A stretch of DNA of 64,000 bases from Nocardia mikamii NBRC 108933 (GCF_001613505.1 NZ_BDCM01000006.1:310001-374000), one strand, 5' to 3'. Shown: positions 27,505 to 37,884, numbered from the stretch's first letter. The notes: generated from the sequence alone by a model not told the origin. Numbers and translations: made by a program.

Positions 27505-28473
27505 TCAGCGCTCGGCGAGGGCGCGGAGGAAGAAGCCGAGGTTGGCCGGGCGCTCGGCCAACCGCCGCATCAGGTAGCCGTACCACTGGTTGCCGTAGGG
27601 CACGTAGACCCGCACGGCGTGACCGGTCTCGGCGAGGCGCTGCTGTTCGATCGAGCGAATGCCGTAGAGCATCTGGAATTCGAAATCGCCCGGCGCGCGC
27701 CCGTTCCGAACGGCCATGTCGTGGGCGGCGGCGATCATGACCGGGTCGTGGGTGGCGACCATCGGATATCCCGAGCCGGCCATGAGCAGTTCCAGGCACC
27801 GCAGATACGACTCGTCCACATCGGCGGTGCGCTGAAAGGCGACATACTCCGGCTCGCGATACGCGCCCTTGCACAACCGGATTCGCGCACCCTCGGCCGC
27901 GGCGATGCGGCAGCGATCCTCGGCACGACGAAGATAGGTCTGGGTGGCGACCGCCAGCCAGGGATAGTCGGCACGCACCATGCGCACGGTCGACTCGGTG
28001 GTTTCGGTGGTGGTGTGATCTTCCGCGTCGACGGTGATCCACACCCCCGCCTGCTGTGCCCGCTCGCACAGCGCGTGCAGATTCGCGGTGGCGATCTCGG
28101 GGCCGTCGAGCCCCAGCGACTGACCCAGCGCGGAGAGTTTCACCGACACCTCCACCGGTGCGGCGGATTGCGCCGGCCATGATCGGTTCCCTCGGGCCAG
28201 GTGGTTCCATCGGGCCAGATCGTCGATCAATGCCAGATATTCGGCGACGGCGTCGTCGGCCATCGACCGCTCGGTCGTGTACTCACCGAGAAAGTCGACG
28301 CTCACCATGCGCCGGCTGTCCAGCAGTGCGGTGACCACCGGAGCGAGGTCGGTGCGCGTCTCACCTGCCACGAATCGATGCACGACCTCGGCGGTGACCG
28401 GAAACCCGGTGATCGCCCGCTTCATTCGCACCGAACCGGCGGCGGCGAGGATGGCCGGACGCAGCGGGTTCAT
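27505..28473 (-). CDS. pruB: Proline dehydrogenase
   Basis: FAD-dependent monofunctional proline dehydrogenase, a TIM barrel that oxidises proline to pyrroline-5-carboxylate at the membrane. Family segments are VEVSVKLSALGQSLGLDGPE, VWITVDAEDHTTTETTE, RIRLCKGAYREPEYVAFQR and YGNQWYGYLMRRLAERPANL, the last with the Arg pair that binds the proline carboxylate. 322 residues is normal. It lies 34 bases downstream of pruA in one operon, as in Rv1188/Rv1187c. Its stop is one base from that of DUF2236 copy 2. Confidence 0.94.
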   Translation of the reverse strand: MNPLRPAILAAAGSVRMKRAITGFPVTAEVVHRFVAGETRTDLAPVVTALLDSRRMVSVDFLGEYTTERSMADDAVAEYLALIDDLARWNHLARGNRSWPAQSAAPVEVSVKLSALGQSLGLDGPEIATANLHALCERAQQAGVWITVDAEDHTTTETTESTVRMVRADYPWLAVATQTYLRRAEDRCRIAAAEGARIRLCKGAYREPEYVAFQRTADVDESYLRCLELLMAGSGYPMVATHDPVMIAAAHDMAVRNGRAPGDFEFQMLYGIRSIEQQRLAETGHAVRVYVPYGNQWYGYLMRRLAERPANLGFFLRALAER

Positions 28474-28507
28474 CGCCGCCCGCCGAGTGTGGCCACCGGT
28501 TCGCCGT

Positions 28508-30145
28508 TCATTCCGACTCCATATGCGGATACCGGTAATCCGTCGGTGGCACGAAGGTTTCCTTCAGAGTGCGGGGCGCGACCCAGCGCAGCAGATTCAG
28601 ATACGACCCGGCCTTGTCGTCGGTGCCGGATGCGCGCGCACCGCCGAAGGGCTGCTGACCGACCACCGCGCCGGTCGGCTTGTCGTTGATGTAGAAATTG
28701 CCCGCGGTGTAGCGCAGCGCGGTGGCGGCCCGGTCGATCGCGACCCGATCGCGAGCGAAGACCGCTCCGGTGAGCGCATAGGGCGCCGCCGAATCCACTT
28801 CCGCCAGTATCGAATCGAACGCCTCGGGATGATCGTCGTCGTACACGTAGACCGACAGGATCGGGCCGAAGTATTCGGTGGTGAACGCCTCGTCGCGCGG
28901 GGTATCGGCGAGGAGCACGGTGGGCTGGACGAAGAAGCCCTCGCTGTCGTCGTAGGTGCCGCCCGCCGGAATGCCCAGCCCGGCCGAGCGGGCCCGCTCG
29001 ATCGCGGCGACATTCTTGTCGTAGGCGCGCCGATCGATCACGGCGCCACCGAAATTCGTCAGATCGGCCACGTCGCCGTAACTCAGTTCATCGACCTCGG
29101 TGAGGAAATCGTCGCCCATCTCCCGCCACAGCGAGCGCGGAATATAGGCGCGGGAGGCCGCCGAACATTTCTGTCCCTGATATTCGTAGGCACCGCGAAT
29201 CAGCGCGGTACGCAACGCGTCCGGATCGGCCGAGCGGTGCGCGAGCACGAAATCTTTCCCGCCGGTCTCCCCCACCAGCCGCGGATATCCGTGGTAGTGA
29301 CCGATATTCGAGCTCACCCGCTGCCACAGGTGCTGGAAGGTACGGGTCGAGCCGGTGAAGTGGATACCGGCCAGGCGCGGATCGGTCAGCGCGGCCTCCG
29401 ACAGTTCGATGCCGTCACCGGTGACCAGATTGATCACACCCGGCGGCAGCCCGGCCTCCTCGAGCACCCGCATCGTGTAATAGGCCGCCAGCGTCTGGGT
29501 GGGCGACGGCTTCCACACCACGGTATTGCCCATCAGGGCCGGCGCGGTCGGCAGATTCCCGGCGATCGCGCTGAAGTTGAACGGGGTGATCGCGTAGACG
29601 AACCCCTCGAGTGGACGGTAATCCATCCGATTCCACACGCCCGCAGACGATTCCGGCTGCTGCGCCAGGATGTGACTCGCGAAGGCGACGTTGAACCGCC
29701 AGAAGTCCACCAGTTCGCAGGGCGCGTCGATTTCGGCCTGATACACCGATTTCGACTGGCCCAGCATGGTCGCGGCGGCCACCGTCTCCCGCCACGGGCC
29801 GGCCAGCAGATCGGCGGCCCGCAGCAGCACCGCGGCGCGCTCGGTGAACGGCAGCTCCCGCCACTGCGGCGCCGCGGCCGTCGCGGCCTCGATCGCGGCC
29901 CGGCCCTCCTCCTGAGTCACATCGGCGTAGGTGCCCAGCGCGTTCGCGTGCCGATGCGGCATCACGATCTCGGAGCGGGGCCCGGTCCCCGGCCGATGCT
30001 TACCGCCGATCACCAGCGGCACATCGACCGTTCGCCCGGAAATTTCGGCAAGTTTGCCGATCAGTAGTTCTCGTTCCCGGCTCCCCGGCGCATACGAGTG
30101 AACCGGCTCGTTCGCCGGAGTCGGGACAACCGTGACAGCGTCCAT
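28508..30145 (-). CDS. pruA: 1-pyrroline-5-carboxylate dehydrogenase
   Basis: Aldehyde dehydrogenase-fold enzyme that oxidises glutamate semialdehyde to glutamate with NAD. The 545 residues match the RocA/PruA form. Motifs visible are YAITPFNFSAIAGNLPTAPA, GETGGKDFVLAH (general-base Glu), YQGQKCSAASRAYI (catalytic Cys) and EYFGPILSVYVYDD. It feeds the proline dehydrogenase product encoded downstream into glutamate. The ATG at 30145 lies six bases after TAGCCT. Confidence 0.95.
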   Translation of the reverse strand: MDAVTVVPTPANEPVHSYAPGSRERELLIGKLAEISGRTVDVPLVIGGKHRPGTGPRSEIVMPHRHANALGTYADVTQEEGRAAIEAATAAAPQWRELPFTERAAVLLRAADLLAGPWRETVAAATMLGQSKSVYQAEIDAPCELVDFWRFNVAFASHILAQQPESSAGVWNRMDYRPLEGFVYAITPFNFSAIAGNLPTAPALMGNTVVWKPSPTQTLAAYYTMRVLEEAGLPPGVINLVTGDGIELSEAALTDPRLAGIHFTGSTRTFQHLWQRVSSNIGHYHGYPRLVGETGGKDFVLAHRSADPDALRTALIRGAYEYQGQKCSAASRAYIPRSLWREMGDDFLTEVDELSYGDVADLTNFGGAVIDRRAYDKNVAAIERARSAGLGIPAGGTYDDSEGFFVQPTVLLADTPRDEAFTTEYFGPILSVYVYDDDHPEAFDSILAEVDSAAPYALTGAVFARDRVAIDRAATALRYTAGNFYINDKPTGAVVGQQPFGGARASGTDDKAGSYLNLLRWVAPRTLKETFVPPTDYRYPHMESE

Positions 30146-30151
30146 ATCGCC

Positions 30152-30157
30152 AGGCTA
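30152..30157 (-). promoter_or_regulatory. -10 hexamer, leaderless start of pruA-pruB
   Basis: TAGCCT on the minus strand, six bases before the ATG at 30145; no ribosome site. Confidence 0.5.
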
Positions 30158-30260
30158 GTCCCGCGACAGGGCGATGCTGCGGTAAACCGGCGAGTACGAC
30201 GCGCGTCGCGTCGCCGGAGCTGCCGAGCGATTGCCAGGGCGGCATCAGCACCGACTTTCG

Positions 30261-30266
30261 TATCAT
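30261..30266 (+). promoter_or_regulatory. -10 hexamer, leaderless start of the GNAT gene
   Basis: TATCAT, six bases before the GTG at 30273. The intervening CCAAGG could also act as a weak ribosome site. Confidence 0.45.
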
Positions 30267-30272
30267 CCAAGG

Positions 30273-30734
30273 GTGAACGAGATATCCGGCGTCCAGTTAC
30301 GTCCTTCGGTAGGCGCCGCGGAATACCCGCGGCTCGTGGCGGTCTGGCGCAGTGCGGTCCAGGCCACGCACGACTTCCTCGCCGCCGAGCACGCGGCCGA
30401 CATCGAAAGCCGGCTCGCGGCCGACTACTTTCCCGCGGTCGAGTTGACCGTGGCCGTCGCCGAGGGGACGGTTACCGGATTCTCCGGTACCGCGGACGGA
30501 CAACTGGAAATGCTGTTCATCGATGCCGACCATCGCGGTCGCGGGATCGGCTCGGCGTTACTGCGGGCGGCGCTCGCGCGCTACCCCGCACTCACCGTGG
30601 ACGTGAACGAGCAGAATCCGCAGGCGCTGGGCTTCTACCGGCACCACGGCTTCATCGTCACCGGCAGATCCGAGACCGATGGCGACGGACGCCCGTACCC
30701 CCTACTTCATCTGAGGTGCGCGCCGGCCGCGTGA
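30273..30734 (+). CDS. GNAT-family N-acetyltransferase
   Basis: A 153-residue acetyl-CoA-dependent acyltransferase, YjaB-like. Motif A is MLFIDADHRGRGIGSALLRA, with the acetyl-CoA loop R-G-R-G-I-G, followed by VDVNEQNPQALGFYRHHGFI (motif B) and the usual FYRHHGF. It is convergent with dapC, four bases away. The acceptor substrate is unknown. Confidence 0.88.
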   Translation: MNEISGVQLRPSVGAAEYPRLVAVWRSAVQATHDFLAAEHAADIESRLAADYFPAVELTVAVAEGTVTGFSGTADGQLEMLFIDADHRGRGIGSALLRAALARYPALTVDVNEQNPQALGFYRHHGFIVTGRSETDGDGRPYPLLHLRCAPAA

Positions 30735-30738
30735 CCGG

Positions 30739-31848
30739 TCAGGCGGACAGCCGGACCGCCGCGGCCGCGATGCGCTCGTCGGTCGCGGTCAGCGCGATGC
30801 GCACGTGCTGGGTGCCGGTGGGACCGTAGAAGTCGCCGGGTGCGGCGAGGATGCCACGTTCGGCGAGCCAGTCCAGTGTGGTGCGGCAGTTCTCGCCGCG
30901 CGTGGACCACAGATACAGGCCGGCCTCGGAGTGGTCGATGCGAAAACCCGCCTCCGCCAACGCCTTTCGCAGTACCTCGCGGCGGGCGCGGTACCGTTCG
31001 CGCTGCTGCGCCTCGTGCCGGTCGTCGGCCAGTGCCGCGGTCATCGCGGCCTGGATCGGATACGGGACCATCATGCCGGAATGCTTGCGCACCTCCAGCA
31101 GCTCCCGGATCAGCTCGACGTCGCCGGTCACGAAACCGGCCCGGTAGCTGGCCAGATTCGACGTCTTCGACAGCGAGTGAATGGCCAGCAGGCCCGTATG
31201 GTCGCCGTCGCTGACGCGCGGGTCGAGGATGGATACCGCCTCGGCATCCCAGGTCAGGCCCAGGTAGCACTCGTCGGAGGCGACGATCGCGCCGCGTTCG
31301 CGCGCGAAGGACACCACCTTGCGCAGATGGTCGATGCCGAGCACCCGGCCGGTGGGGTTGGACGGCGAGTTCAGATAGATCAGCGCCGGCGATTCCGGGC
31401 CCAGCCGGGTCACGCCGTCGGCGCGCAGAATCCGCGAACCCGACAGCAGCGCACCCACCTCGTAGGTCGGATACGCCACCTCGGGAATCACCACCAGATC
31501 CGTGGGGCCGAGGCCGAGCAGTCGCGGCAATCCGGCGATCAGTTCCTTGGTACCGATCACCGGCAGCACCGCATCGGAGCCGATACCGGACATGCCGAAG
31601 CGGCGCGCCACCGCCGCCACCGCGGCCTCCCGCAGTTCGGGAGTGCCGTAGGTGGCCGGATAACCGGGTACGTCGGCGGCCGAGTCCAGCGCCGCGCGGA
31701 TCAGCGGGTCGACCGGGTCGACCGGTGTGCCCACCGACAGGTCGACGATGCCGTCGGGATGCGCCGCGGCGCGAGCCTTGGCCCCGGCGATGGTGTCCCA
31801 GGGAAAATCGGGCAGCAGACTGCTGACCCGCACACGATCGCGGATCAC
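30739..31848 (-). CDS. dapC: Succinyldiaminopimelate transaminase
   Basis: PLP-dependent class I aminotransferase of 369 residues. The PLP Lys is K228 in HSLSKTSNLASYRAG, and YLNSPSNPTGRVL and SDECYLGLTWDAE are fold-type I signatures. In Corynebacterium the dapC gene follows fdxC and lies near dapD, and Rv1178 occupies the same place, so I favour DapC over a generic aminotransferase. The GTG at 31848 is 11 bases after the fdxC stop with GGTAG before it. The longer frame to 32037 is over fdxC. Confidence 0.88.
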   Translation of the reverse strand: MIRDRVRVSSLLPDFPWDTIAGAKARAAAHPDGIVDLSVGTPVDPVDPLIRAALDSAADVPGYPATYGTPELREAAVAAVARRFGMSGIGSDAVLPVIGTKELIAGLPRLLGLGPTDLVVIPEVAYPTYEVGALLSGSRILRADGVTRLGPESPALIYLNSPSNPTGRVLGIDHLRKVVSFARERGAIVASDECYLGLTWDAEAVSILDPRVSDGDHTGLLAIHSLSKTSNLASYRAGFVTGDVELIRELLEVRKHSGMMVPYPIQAAMTAALADDRHEAQQRERYRARREVLRKALAEAGFRIDHSEAGLYLWSTRGENCRTTLDWLAERGILAAPGDFYGPTGTQHVRIALTATDERIAAAAVRLSA

Positions 31849-31859
31849 CGAAACGCTAC

Positions 31860-32183
31860 CTACTCGTTCGCCATCGGCGGCAGCGCGGCGATGAACGGCA
31901 CGTCGTAGTCGGTCTTGCCGACCTTGGTCGCGCCGCCGGGCGAGCCGAGGTCGTCGAAGAAGTCGACGTTGGCGTTGATGTACCCGCTCCACTGGTCCGG
32001 GGTGTCGTCCTCGTAGAAGATCGCTTCCACCGGGCACACCGGCTCACATGCACCACAGTCCACGCACTCGTCGGGTTGGATGTACAGCATGCGATTGCCC
32101 TCGTAGATGCAGTCCACGGGGCATTCCTCGATGCACGCCTTGTCCTTCACGTCAACGCACGGTTCAGCGATGATGTACGGCAC
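31860..32183 (-). CDS. fdxC: Seven-iron ferredoxin FdxC
   Basis: A 107-residue electron carrier with two clusters. C9, C17, C21 and C25 lie in PCVDVKDKACIEECPVDC, and C40-x2-C43-x2-C46-x3-C50-P in ECVDCGACEPVCP; one site is expected to hold 3Fe-4S and the other 4Fe-4S. The tail is acidic. The GTG at 32183 has AGGAGAAC before it. It forms a unit with dapC, as in related genomes. It may serve as donor to monooxygenases or P450s. Confidence 0.95.
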   Translation of the reverse strand: MPYIIAEPCVDVKDKACIEECPVDCIYEGNRMLYIQPDECVDCGACEPVCPVEAIFYEDDTPDQWSGYINANVDFFDDLGSPGGATKVGKTDYDVPFIAALPPMANE

Positions 32184-32473
32184 TGCCGTTCTCCTAGTCT
32201 GTCCTTGCCTGCGGGACACTTCCGCCCGCGCAACAGTATCCCGGGGACTCACATTACAACTGGTCAGCCTTGCCTAACTTGCCGATCCCGACGGGATGCG
32301 ACACACCGTGTCCGGCGGTGTTCTCCGCGCCGGCCCGGCGATGCCCTTCGCGCCGGCCCGGTGGTGTCCGATTCGTCGTGTTCGCGGCGCCCGGTTCGCC
32401 GTCGCCGCCGGTGTGCGAGACGCCGCCTCCGGAGTTCCGAGACTCCGGCGCCGGAAGCGGCGCCGCGTCACGA

Positions 32474-35086
32474 TCAGCCGACCGTCAGCGGCAGGGCCGA
32501 CACCTGGTGTTTCGGTATCCCGTAGGTGGTGGTGCGCTCCCGCACCGGGCGACCGATCCCGGCGCCGATCTCGACCAGTTCGGCCACCGACTTCGCTGAG
32601 CCGTGCTCCGATCCGGCCATCCGGGAAATGGTCTCCTCCATCAACGTACCGCCCAGATCGTTGGCGCCGCCGTTGAGCATCACCTGAGTGCCGGTGATCC
32701 CCAGTTTCACCCAGCTGGTCTGGATATTGGCGATGCGCCCGTGCAGCATGATGCGCGCCAGCGCGTGCGCGGCGCGGTTGTCCCGGATCGTCGGCCCGGG
32801 CCGCGACGCACCCGCCAGATACAGCGGCGCGCTCTGATGTACGAACGGCAGCAGCACGAATTCGGTGAACCCACCGGTCTCGTCCTGGATACCGCGCAGC
32901 ACCCGCAGGTGGCCGACCCAGTGCTTCGGATTGTCGACGTGGCCGTACATCATCGTCGAACTCGACGGAATGCCGAGTTTGTGCGCTGTGGTGATGACGT
33001 CGATCCACGCCGAGGTGGGCAGCTTGCCCTTGGTGAGCACCCAGCGCACCTCGTCGTCGAGGATTTCCGCGGCGGTGCCCGGAATCGTATCCAGCCCGGC
33101 CTCTTTCAGCGCCGAGAGCCAGTCATGGATGCTCTGCCCGCCGCGCGAGGCGCCGTTGACGATCTCCATCGGACTGAAGGCGTGCACATGCATGGAGGGC
33201 ACCCGCTTCTTGACCGCCCGCACCAGATCGGCGTACCCGGTGACCGGCAGGTCCGGGTCGATACCGCCCTGCATACACACCTCGGTGGCGCCCTCCACAT
33301 ACGCTTCCCAGGCGCGTTCGGCGACCTCGTCGGCGGACAGGGTGAACGCGTCGGCATCGCCCTTGCGCTGCGCGAACGCGCAGAACCGGCAGCCGGTGTA
33401 GCAGATGTTGGTGAAGTTGATGTTGCGGTTCACCACGTAGGTGACGTCGTCGCCGACGGTGTCGCGGCGCAGCTGATCGGCCAGGGCGGCGATGGCGTCC
33501 AGTTCCGGGCCGTCGGCGGTGGCCAGGGCCAGGTACTGGTCGTCGGTGAGCCCGGCCGGATCCTTCTCCGCGGCGCGCAGGGCGCTCAGCACATCGGTAT
33601 CGAGCTTCACCGGTGCGCTGAGCGAAAGTACTTGTTCCCGAACGGTTTCCCAGTCACCGAAGGCGCCGAGGCCGTCACTGTCCAACCCGGAATCGCTGCG
33701 GGACTCGGTGTTGCGGCCCTCGGTGTCGATGGCGGTGTTGAGATCCACCCGGCCCAGCGACTCCCAGGACTGATCGGGTTCCTGCCACGGACGACCGGAC
33801 GGATTCACGTCGCGGGCCAGACCGGTGCGCGGATCGGCCAGTGCGGCAACATGTCCCAGCACGCGCGGGTCGATCCAGGGATTGCCGGCGAGCACATATT
33901 TCGGATGGGCCGTCAGCCGCTCGGTCAGCGAATAGCCGGCCTGTGCGGTCACCTCGGCGAGGACCTCGAGGTTCGGCCACGGCCGCTCCGGATTCACGTG
34001 ATCCGGGGTCAGCGGCGAGACCCCGCCCCAGTCGTCGATACCGGCGTCGATCAGGGCACGGCACTCGTCGAGCGACACCAGATTCGGCGGGGCCTGAATC
34101 CGCATCTTGGGCCCCAGCAGCAGCCGGGTCACCGCGATCGTGGCGCGGAACTCCGCCAGGTCGGCGTCGGGGGTGTCGCGCATGGCGGTATCGGACTTGG
34201 CCAGGAAGTTCTGCACGATCACCTCCTGCACATGCCCGAACGCCTTGTGCGACTTGCGGATCGCGAGGATGGAGTCGACGCGCTCGGCATAGGTCTCACC
34301 GATGCCGACGAGGATGCCGGTGGTGAACGGAATGCTCAGCCGTCCCGCGTCGGTGAGGGCACGCAGCCGGACCTGCGGATCCTTGTCCGGGCTGCCGTAA
34401 TGGGCCTGACCACGTTCGCTGAACAGGCGCTCGGAGGTCGTTTCCAGCATCATGCCCATCGACGGAGCGACCGGTTTGAGCCGCGACATCTCCGCCCAGC
34501 TCATCACTCCCGGATTCAGATGCGGCAGCAGACCTGTTTCCTCGAGCACCCGGATCGACATGGCCCGCACATAGTCGAGCGTGGAATCGTAGCCGCGCTC
34601 GTCCAGCCACTGCCGCGCCTCCGGCCAGCGGTCCTCCGGGCGGTCACCGAGGGTGAAAAGCGCTTCCTTACAACCCAATTCGGCGCCCTTGCGGGCGATC
34701 TCGAGCACCTCGTCGGGTTCCAGGTACATGCCGTGGCCCTCGGCGCGCAGCTTGCCGGGCACCGTCACGAACGTGCAGTAATGACATTTGTCGCGACACA
34801 GGCGGGTGAGCGGTATGAACACCTTGCGCGAATAGGTGATGGGCAGGGTGTCCCCCGCATACGTCTCCCGCAGCCCCGCGTCTCGCACCCGCGCCGCGGA
34901 CGCGGCCAGATCCTCCAGATCCGCACCGCGTGCGTGCAGGAGCACCACAGCCTCGTCGAGATTGAGCGTCGCCCCGTCGCGCGCACGCCGCAAAGCTCTG
35001 CGCATGGCCGAGGAACTCGGCGGAACGGGCGGTACACCAGGAGTCGGTAGCCCAGTGTGCGGTTGTTCGTTCACGCCGTCGATCAT
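32474..35086 (-). CDS. fbiC: 7,8-didemethyl-8-hydroxy-5-deazariboflavin (FO) synthase
   Basis: Bifunctional radical-SAM enzyme making the deazaflavin FO of coenzyme F420 from tyrosine and a ribityl-pyrimidine. The CofG half has C97-x3-C101-x2-C104 ([11 protein letters not shown]). The CofH half has a second C-x3-C-x2-C ([11 protein letters not shown]) at about 562-569. Conserved segments include [17 protein letters not shown] and [16 protein letters not shown]. From the ATG at 35086 it is 870 residues, close to the 856 of Rv1173. The frame to 35365 has no convincing start. A four-codon leader ORF overlaps this ATG. Confidence 0.95.
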   Translation of the reverse strand: MIDGVNEQPHTGLPTPGVPPVPPSSSAMRRALRRARDGATLNLDEAVVLLHARGADLEDLAASAARVRDAGLRETYAGDTLPITYSRKVFIPLTRLCRDKCHYCTFVTVPGKLRAEGHGMYLEPDEVLEIARKGAELGCKEALFTLGDRPEDRWPEARQWLDERGYDSTLDYVRAMSIRVLEETGLLPHLNPGVMSWAEMSRLKPVAPSMGMMLETTSERLFSERGQAHYGSPDKDPQVRLRALTDAGRLSIPFTTGILVGIGETYAERVDSILAIRKSHKAFGHVQEVIVQNFLAKSDTAMRDTPDADLAEFRATIAVTRLLLGPKMRIQAPPNLVSLDECRALIDAGIDDWGGVSPLTPDHVNPERPWPNLEVLAEVTAQAGYSLTERLTAHPKYVLAGNPWIDPRVLGHVAALADPRTGLARDVNPSGRPWQEPDQSWESLGRVDLNTAIDTEGRNTESRSDSGLDSDGLGAFGDWETVREQVLSLSAPVKLDTDVLSALRAAEKDPAGLTDDQYLALATADGPELDAIAALADQLRRDTVGDDVTYVVNRNINFTNICYTGCRFCAFAQRKGDADAFTLSADEVAERAWEAYVEGATEVCMQGGIDPDLPVTGYADLVRAVKKRVPSMHVHAFSPMEIVNGASRGGQSIHDWLSALKEAGLDTIPGTAAEILDDEVRWVLTKGKLPTSAWIDVITTAHKLGIPSSSTMMYGHVDNPKHWVGHLRVLRGIQDETGGFTEFVLLPFVHQSAPLYLAGASRPGPTIRDNRAAHALARIMLHGRIANIQTSWVKLGITGTQVMLNGGANDLGGTLMEETISRMAGSEHGSAKSVAELVEIGAGIGRPVRERTTTYGIPKHQVSALPLTVG

Positions 35087-35113
35087 GCGCCAACCATCCG
35101 AGTGTTCTCCCTT
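35083..35113 (-). promoter_or_regulatory. Leader mini-ORF with ribosome site coupled to fbiC
   Basis: AAGGGAG (35107-35113) lies nine bases before an ATG at 35097. The frame reads ATG-GTT-GGC-GCA-TGA (M-V-G-A-stop), and the TGA overlaps the fbiC ATG as ATGA (35083-35086). The only good ribosome site thus serves the mini-ORF, and fbiC would start by re-initiation. Confidence 0.45.
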
Positions 35114-35376
35114 CGGTGCCCTGTGACGTGAGACAACCCGGCCGCCTTCACGGGTTATTCCTGCTTCCGGCGACCAGTTTGCGCCCCGGCGGACAGCCTC
35201 CGCGACTGTGCTGGTGAGAGCCCTACCGGCTGAACTTCCGGTTCCGCTGGATACGGACGAGGCGGCGATGCCGCGCGCCGGCGAGCCGAGTCCCGGGACC
35301 GGCCGAGTGGCGGTCGGTGCCGGTTCCGCGCGGACGCCGGTCGCGACATCGCCGACCTGCCGCATTCCATGTCACG

Positions 35377-35901
35377 ATGGCTGGTATGACCCGGTCGCCG
35401 GAAGTTTCGCCCGTGCGCACGATCTTGGCGGCTCCGGCGTGGCGAGCCAGTCGGCGGGCGCCGCTGTTGTGGGCGGCCGGGCCCGCCATTTTCTGGGCGA
35501 TCGCGCTGGTGGGTGAGGTGATGTGGGCGGTGCTCGACGGTGCGCGCCGCGGGTGGGCGCTCGGTCTGATGGCGGCGACGGTGGCGCTCGCGCTGTTCAC
35601 CGTGGTGGTTGTGCCGATCTGGCGGTATGCGGTGCATCGGTGGGAGGTGACCGACGGCGCGGTCTACACGCGGACGGGGTGGTTCACCCAGGAGAGCCGG
35701 GTCGCGCCGATCACGCGGGTGCAGACGGTGGATACGCATCGGGGGCCGTTGGAGCGCATGTTCGGGTTGGCGACGGTCACGGTGACCACGGCGTCGTCGG
35801 CGGGTGCGGTACGGATCGCGGCACTGGATCTGGACGTGGCCGAGCGGACGGTGAACCGGCTGACCGATATCGCGTCGATTCATCGGGAGGACGCGACGTG
35901 A
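35377..35901 (+). CDS. Membrane protein with bPH2 domain (YdbS-like)
   Basis: A 174-residue protein. Two membrane helices (about 29-50 and 59-80: PLLWAAGPAIFWAIALVGEV, ALGLMAATVALALFTVVVVP) precede a bacterial PH-like domain (DUF304/bPH2) with WEVTDGAVYTRTGWFTQESR, APITRVQTVDTHRGPLERMF and LATVTVTTASSAGAVRIAAL. The start is ATG 35377 or 35386. It is coupled to the next gene by a GTGA overlap, the YdbS/YdbT arrangement. Function unknown; in Bacillus YdbST affects resistance to a membrane-active bacteriocin. Confidence 0.85.
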   Translation: MAGMTRSPEVSPVRTILAAPAWRASRRAPLLWAAGPAIFWAIALVGEVMWAVLDGARRGWALGLMAATVALALFTVVVVPIWRYAVHRWEVTDGAVYTRTGWFTQESRVAPITRVQTVDTHRGPLERMFGLATVTVTTASSAGAVRIAALDLDVAERTVNRLTDIASIHREDAT

Positions 35902-37742
35902 ACGATCCGGGGCCTGGGGCGCCCGACGACTGGCGGCGGCTGGATATGCGGATGCTGCTCGTGCATCCGGTGCGGGAACTGCTCAAATACATTCCGGTCC
36001 TGCTGGGTGCGGTGATCGTCGGGAGCCAGAGCGGCGGGCCGGCGTGGAGCCCGGTGGCGGTCGCGGTGGTGATCGTGGCATTCGCGTTGACGCGGTGGTT
36101 CACCACCAGTTACCGGATCGGCGCCGACACCGTGGAACTGCGCCGGGGCTTGCTGCAGCGACGAACCTTGACGGTGCCGCGGTCGCGAATTCGGTCGGTG
36201 GACGTGCACGCGGATCCGATGCACCGGTTGCTCGGGTTGGTGGTGCTGGTCATCGGCACCGGACAGCACGCCGATCGGGAGAAGCGATTTCATCTCGACG
36301 GGGTGGATGCGCGGCAGGTACCCGAACTGCGGGCACTGCTGTTGCCACCGGCCGAGGACACCCAGCCGGACACTGCCGCGGCGACCGGTACGACGAGCGG
36401 TGACCATTCGAACCGGCGCGCACACCAAGGTAATTCGGTCCACCCCGGGATCACCGCCGGACGAGCGGCACTGCGGCGAGCCCTGAGCGGTGACACCGCC
36501 GGTCTCGCGGACGAGGCGGTCGAGATCGGGCATTGGCAGCCGCGCTGGGTTCGCTACGCACCGCTGTCGCTGACCGGCCTGGCCATCGTGGGACCGGTGA
36601 TCGGCCTGGCCGCGAAGGTCGGAGTCGCCGACGTGCTGGTGCATTCGAACGCCGTACAGGACCTGACCCAGCACAGTGCGCTGTTCATCGCGCTGGCCGT
36701 GGCGGGTGCGGTCGCGCTGCTGCTCGTGATCGCCGCGATCGCCGCGTGCATCCGGTACCTCACCACGTATTTCGGGTTGCGCGTACTCGACGACGGGACG
36801 GCATTGCATATCCGCGGCGGCCTGCTCACCACCCGCCAGACCACTCTGGATCTTTCCCGCCTGCGCGGTGCGACGGTGAAGGAACCTCTGCTCTTGCGCC
36901 TGGCGGGCGGAGCCGAACTCGAAGCCATCATGACCGGGACCAGCCCGCGCCAGAAATTGCTGCCCCAGGCCCCGCGCGCCGCCGTCGACCGCACTCTCGC
37001 GCAGCTGCTCACCAGCCGCTCACGCCGCACCGATCCGGAATCCGGCGAGGACGTGCCGATACCCGCGGATGAGCTCGAGACGATCCAGGCGCGGCTGCCG
37101 GACACCGGAGGGTATGTACACCGCACCGACGCCGGCGTCACCGACTCGACCGCATACCGGCGGCTCCGCGACGATGTCGCGACCGCCGCCGCCCCCGCCC
37201 TGGTCGCACTCGAACCGCACGGCCCGCGCGCCCTCCGGCGGCGCTACACGCGATCGTTCCTGCCGGTGTGGATCATCCTCGGCGCATACTCGCTGATAGC
37301 CCTTGCCGGACTTCATGTTCCGGGGTGGGCATGGCTCCTGCTCGCGACCGTCGCACTTGCGGCGGCAGCGCTGGCACACGATCGGTACCGAGGCCTGGGG
37401 CATGCGGTGATACCGGCCGATGGCGCACGTCCGGTCTGGCTGATCACGCGGCGCGGGTCGCTGGATCGTGACCGCGACTGCCTCGAAGCCCCCGGGATCA
37501 TCGGCTGGACCGTTCGGCAGACCTACTTCCAGCGCCGGGCCGGCCTGGCGACCGTCATCGCGGCGAGTGCGGCGGGGAAGAAGAAGTACAGCGTCGTGGA
37601 TCTGCCCATCGAACGGGCGTGGGCGCTGATCGACCAGGTGACGCCCGGCCGGCTGGGCATCCGGGAAACACCCGGGACGGCGGACGTTCCGGCGCCGAGT
37701 TCCGCCTCGGACGACGCGGTCGCGATACCGCGCGGTACCTGA
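35898..37742 (+). CDS. Multi-domain bPH2 membrane protein (YdbT-like)
   Basis: A 614-residue protein with three bPH2 units separated by membrane helix pairs. Unit 1 includes YRIGADTVELRRGLLQRRTL and PRSRIRSVDVHADPMHRLLG. Unit 2 includes LRVLDDGTALHIRGGLLTTR and TTLDLSRLRGATVKEPLLLR. Unit 3 includes GRPVWLITRRGS-like RPVWLITRRGSLDRDRDCLE and TYFQRRAGLATVIAASAAGK. The GTG at 35898 overlaps the previous stop. The loop after unit 1 is Thr/His-rich. It works with its small partner in the membrane; the molecular role is unknown. Confidence 0.86.
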   Translation: MNDPGPGAPDDWRRLDMRMLLVHPVRELLKYIPVLLGAVIVGSQSGGPAWSPVAVAVVIVAFALTRWFTTSYRIGADTVELRRGLLQRRTLTVPRSRIRSVDVHADPMHRLLGLVVLVIGTGQHADREKRFHLDGVDARQVPELRALLLPPAEDTQPDTAAATGTTSGDHSNRRAHQGNSVHPGITAGRAALRRALSGDTAGLADEAVEIGHWQPRWVRYAPLSLTGLAIVGPVIGLAAKVGVADVLVHSNAVQDLTQHSALFIALAVAGAVALLLVIAAIAACIRYLTTYFGLRVLDDGTALHIRGGLLTTRQTTLDLSRLRGATVKEPLLLRLAGGAELEAIMTGTSPRQKLLPQAPRAAVDRTLAQLLTSRSRRTDPESGEDVPIPADELETIQARLPDTGGYVHRTDAGVTDSTAYRRLRDDVATAAAPALVALEPHGPRALRRRYTRSFLPVWIILGAYSLIALAGLHVPGWAWLLLATVALAAAALAHDRYRGLGHAVIPADGARPVWLITRRGSLDRDRDCLEAPGIIGWTVRQTYFQRRAGLATVIAASAAGKKKYSVVDLPIERAWALIDQVTPGRLGIRETPGTADVPAPSSASDDAVAIPRGT

Positions 37743-37884
37743 CGCCGGGTCGGCGCGGCGAGCCGGACGCCGAACCGCATGTAATCGGCAGTTCTCAGTG
37801 AAAACGGCGAGCAGCCCGCCAGAAAGCGCCCCATATCAGCGAAGATGTTTCGGATAAGTAAGCATAGATTCACCTGCCGTGATA

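Noticed and set aside
32603..35050. 815-codon open frame antisense to fbiC
   Set aside because: Shadow frame; His/Arg/Gly-rich with no recognisable domain, and fbiC is certain on the other strand.
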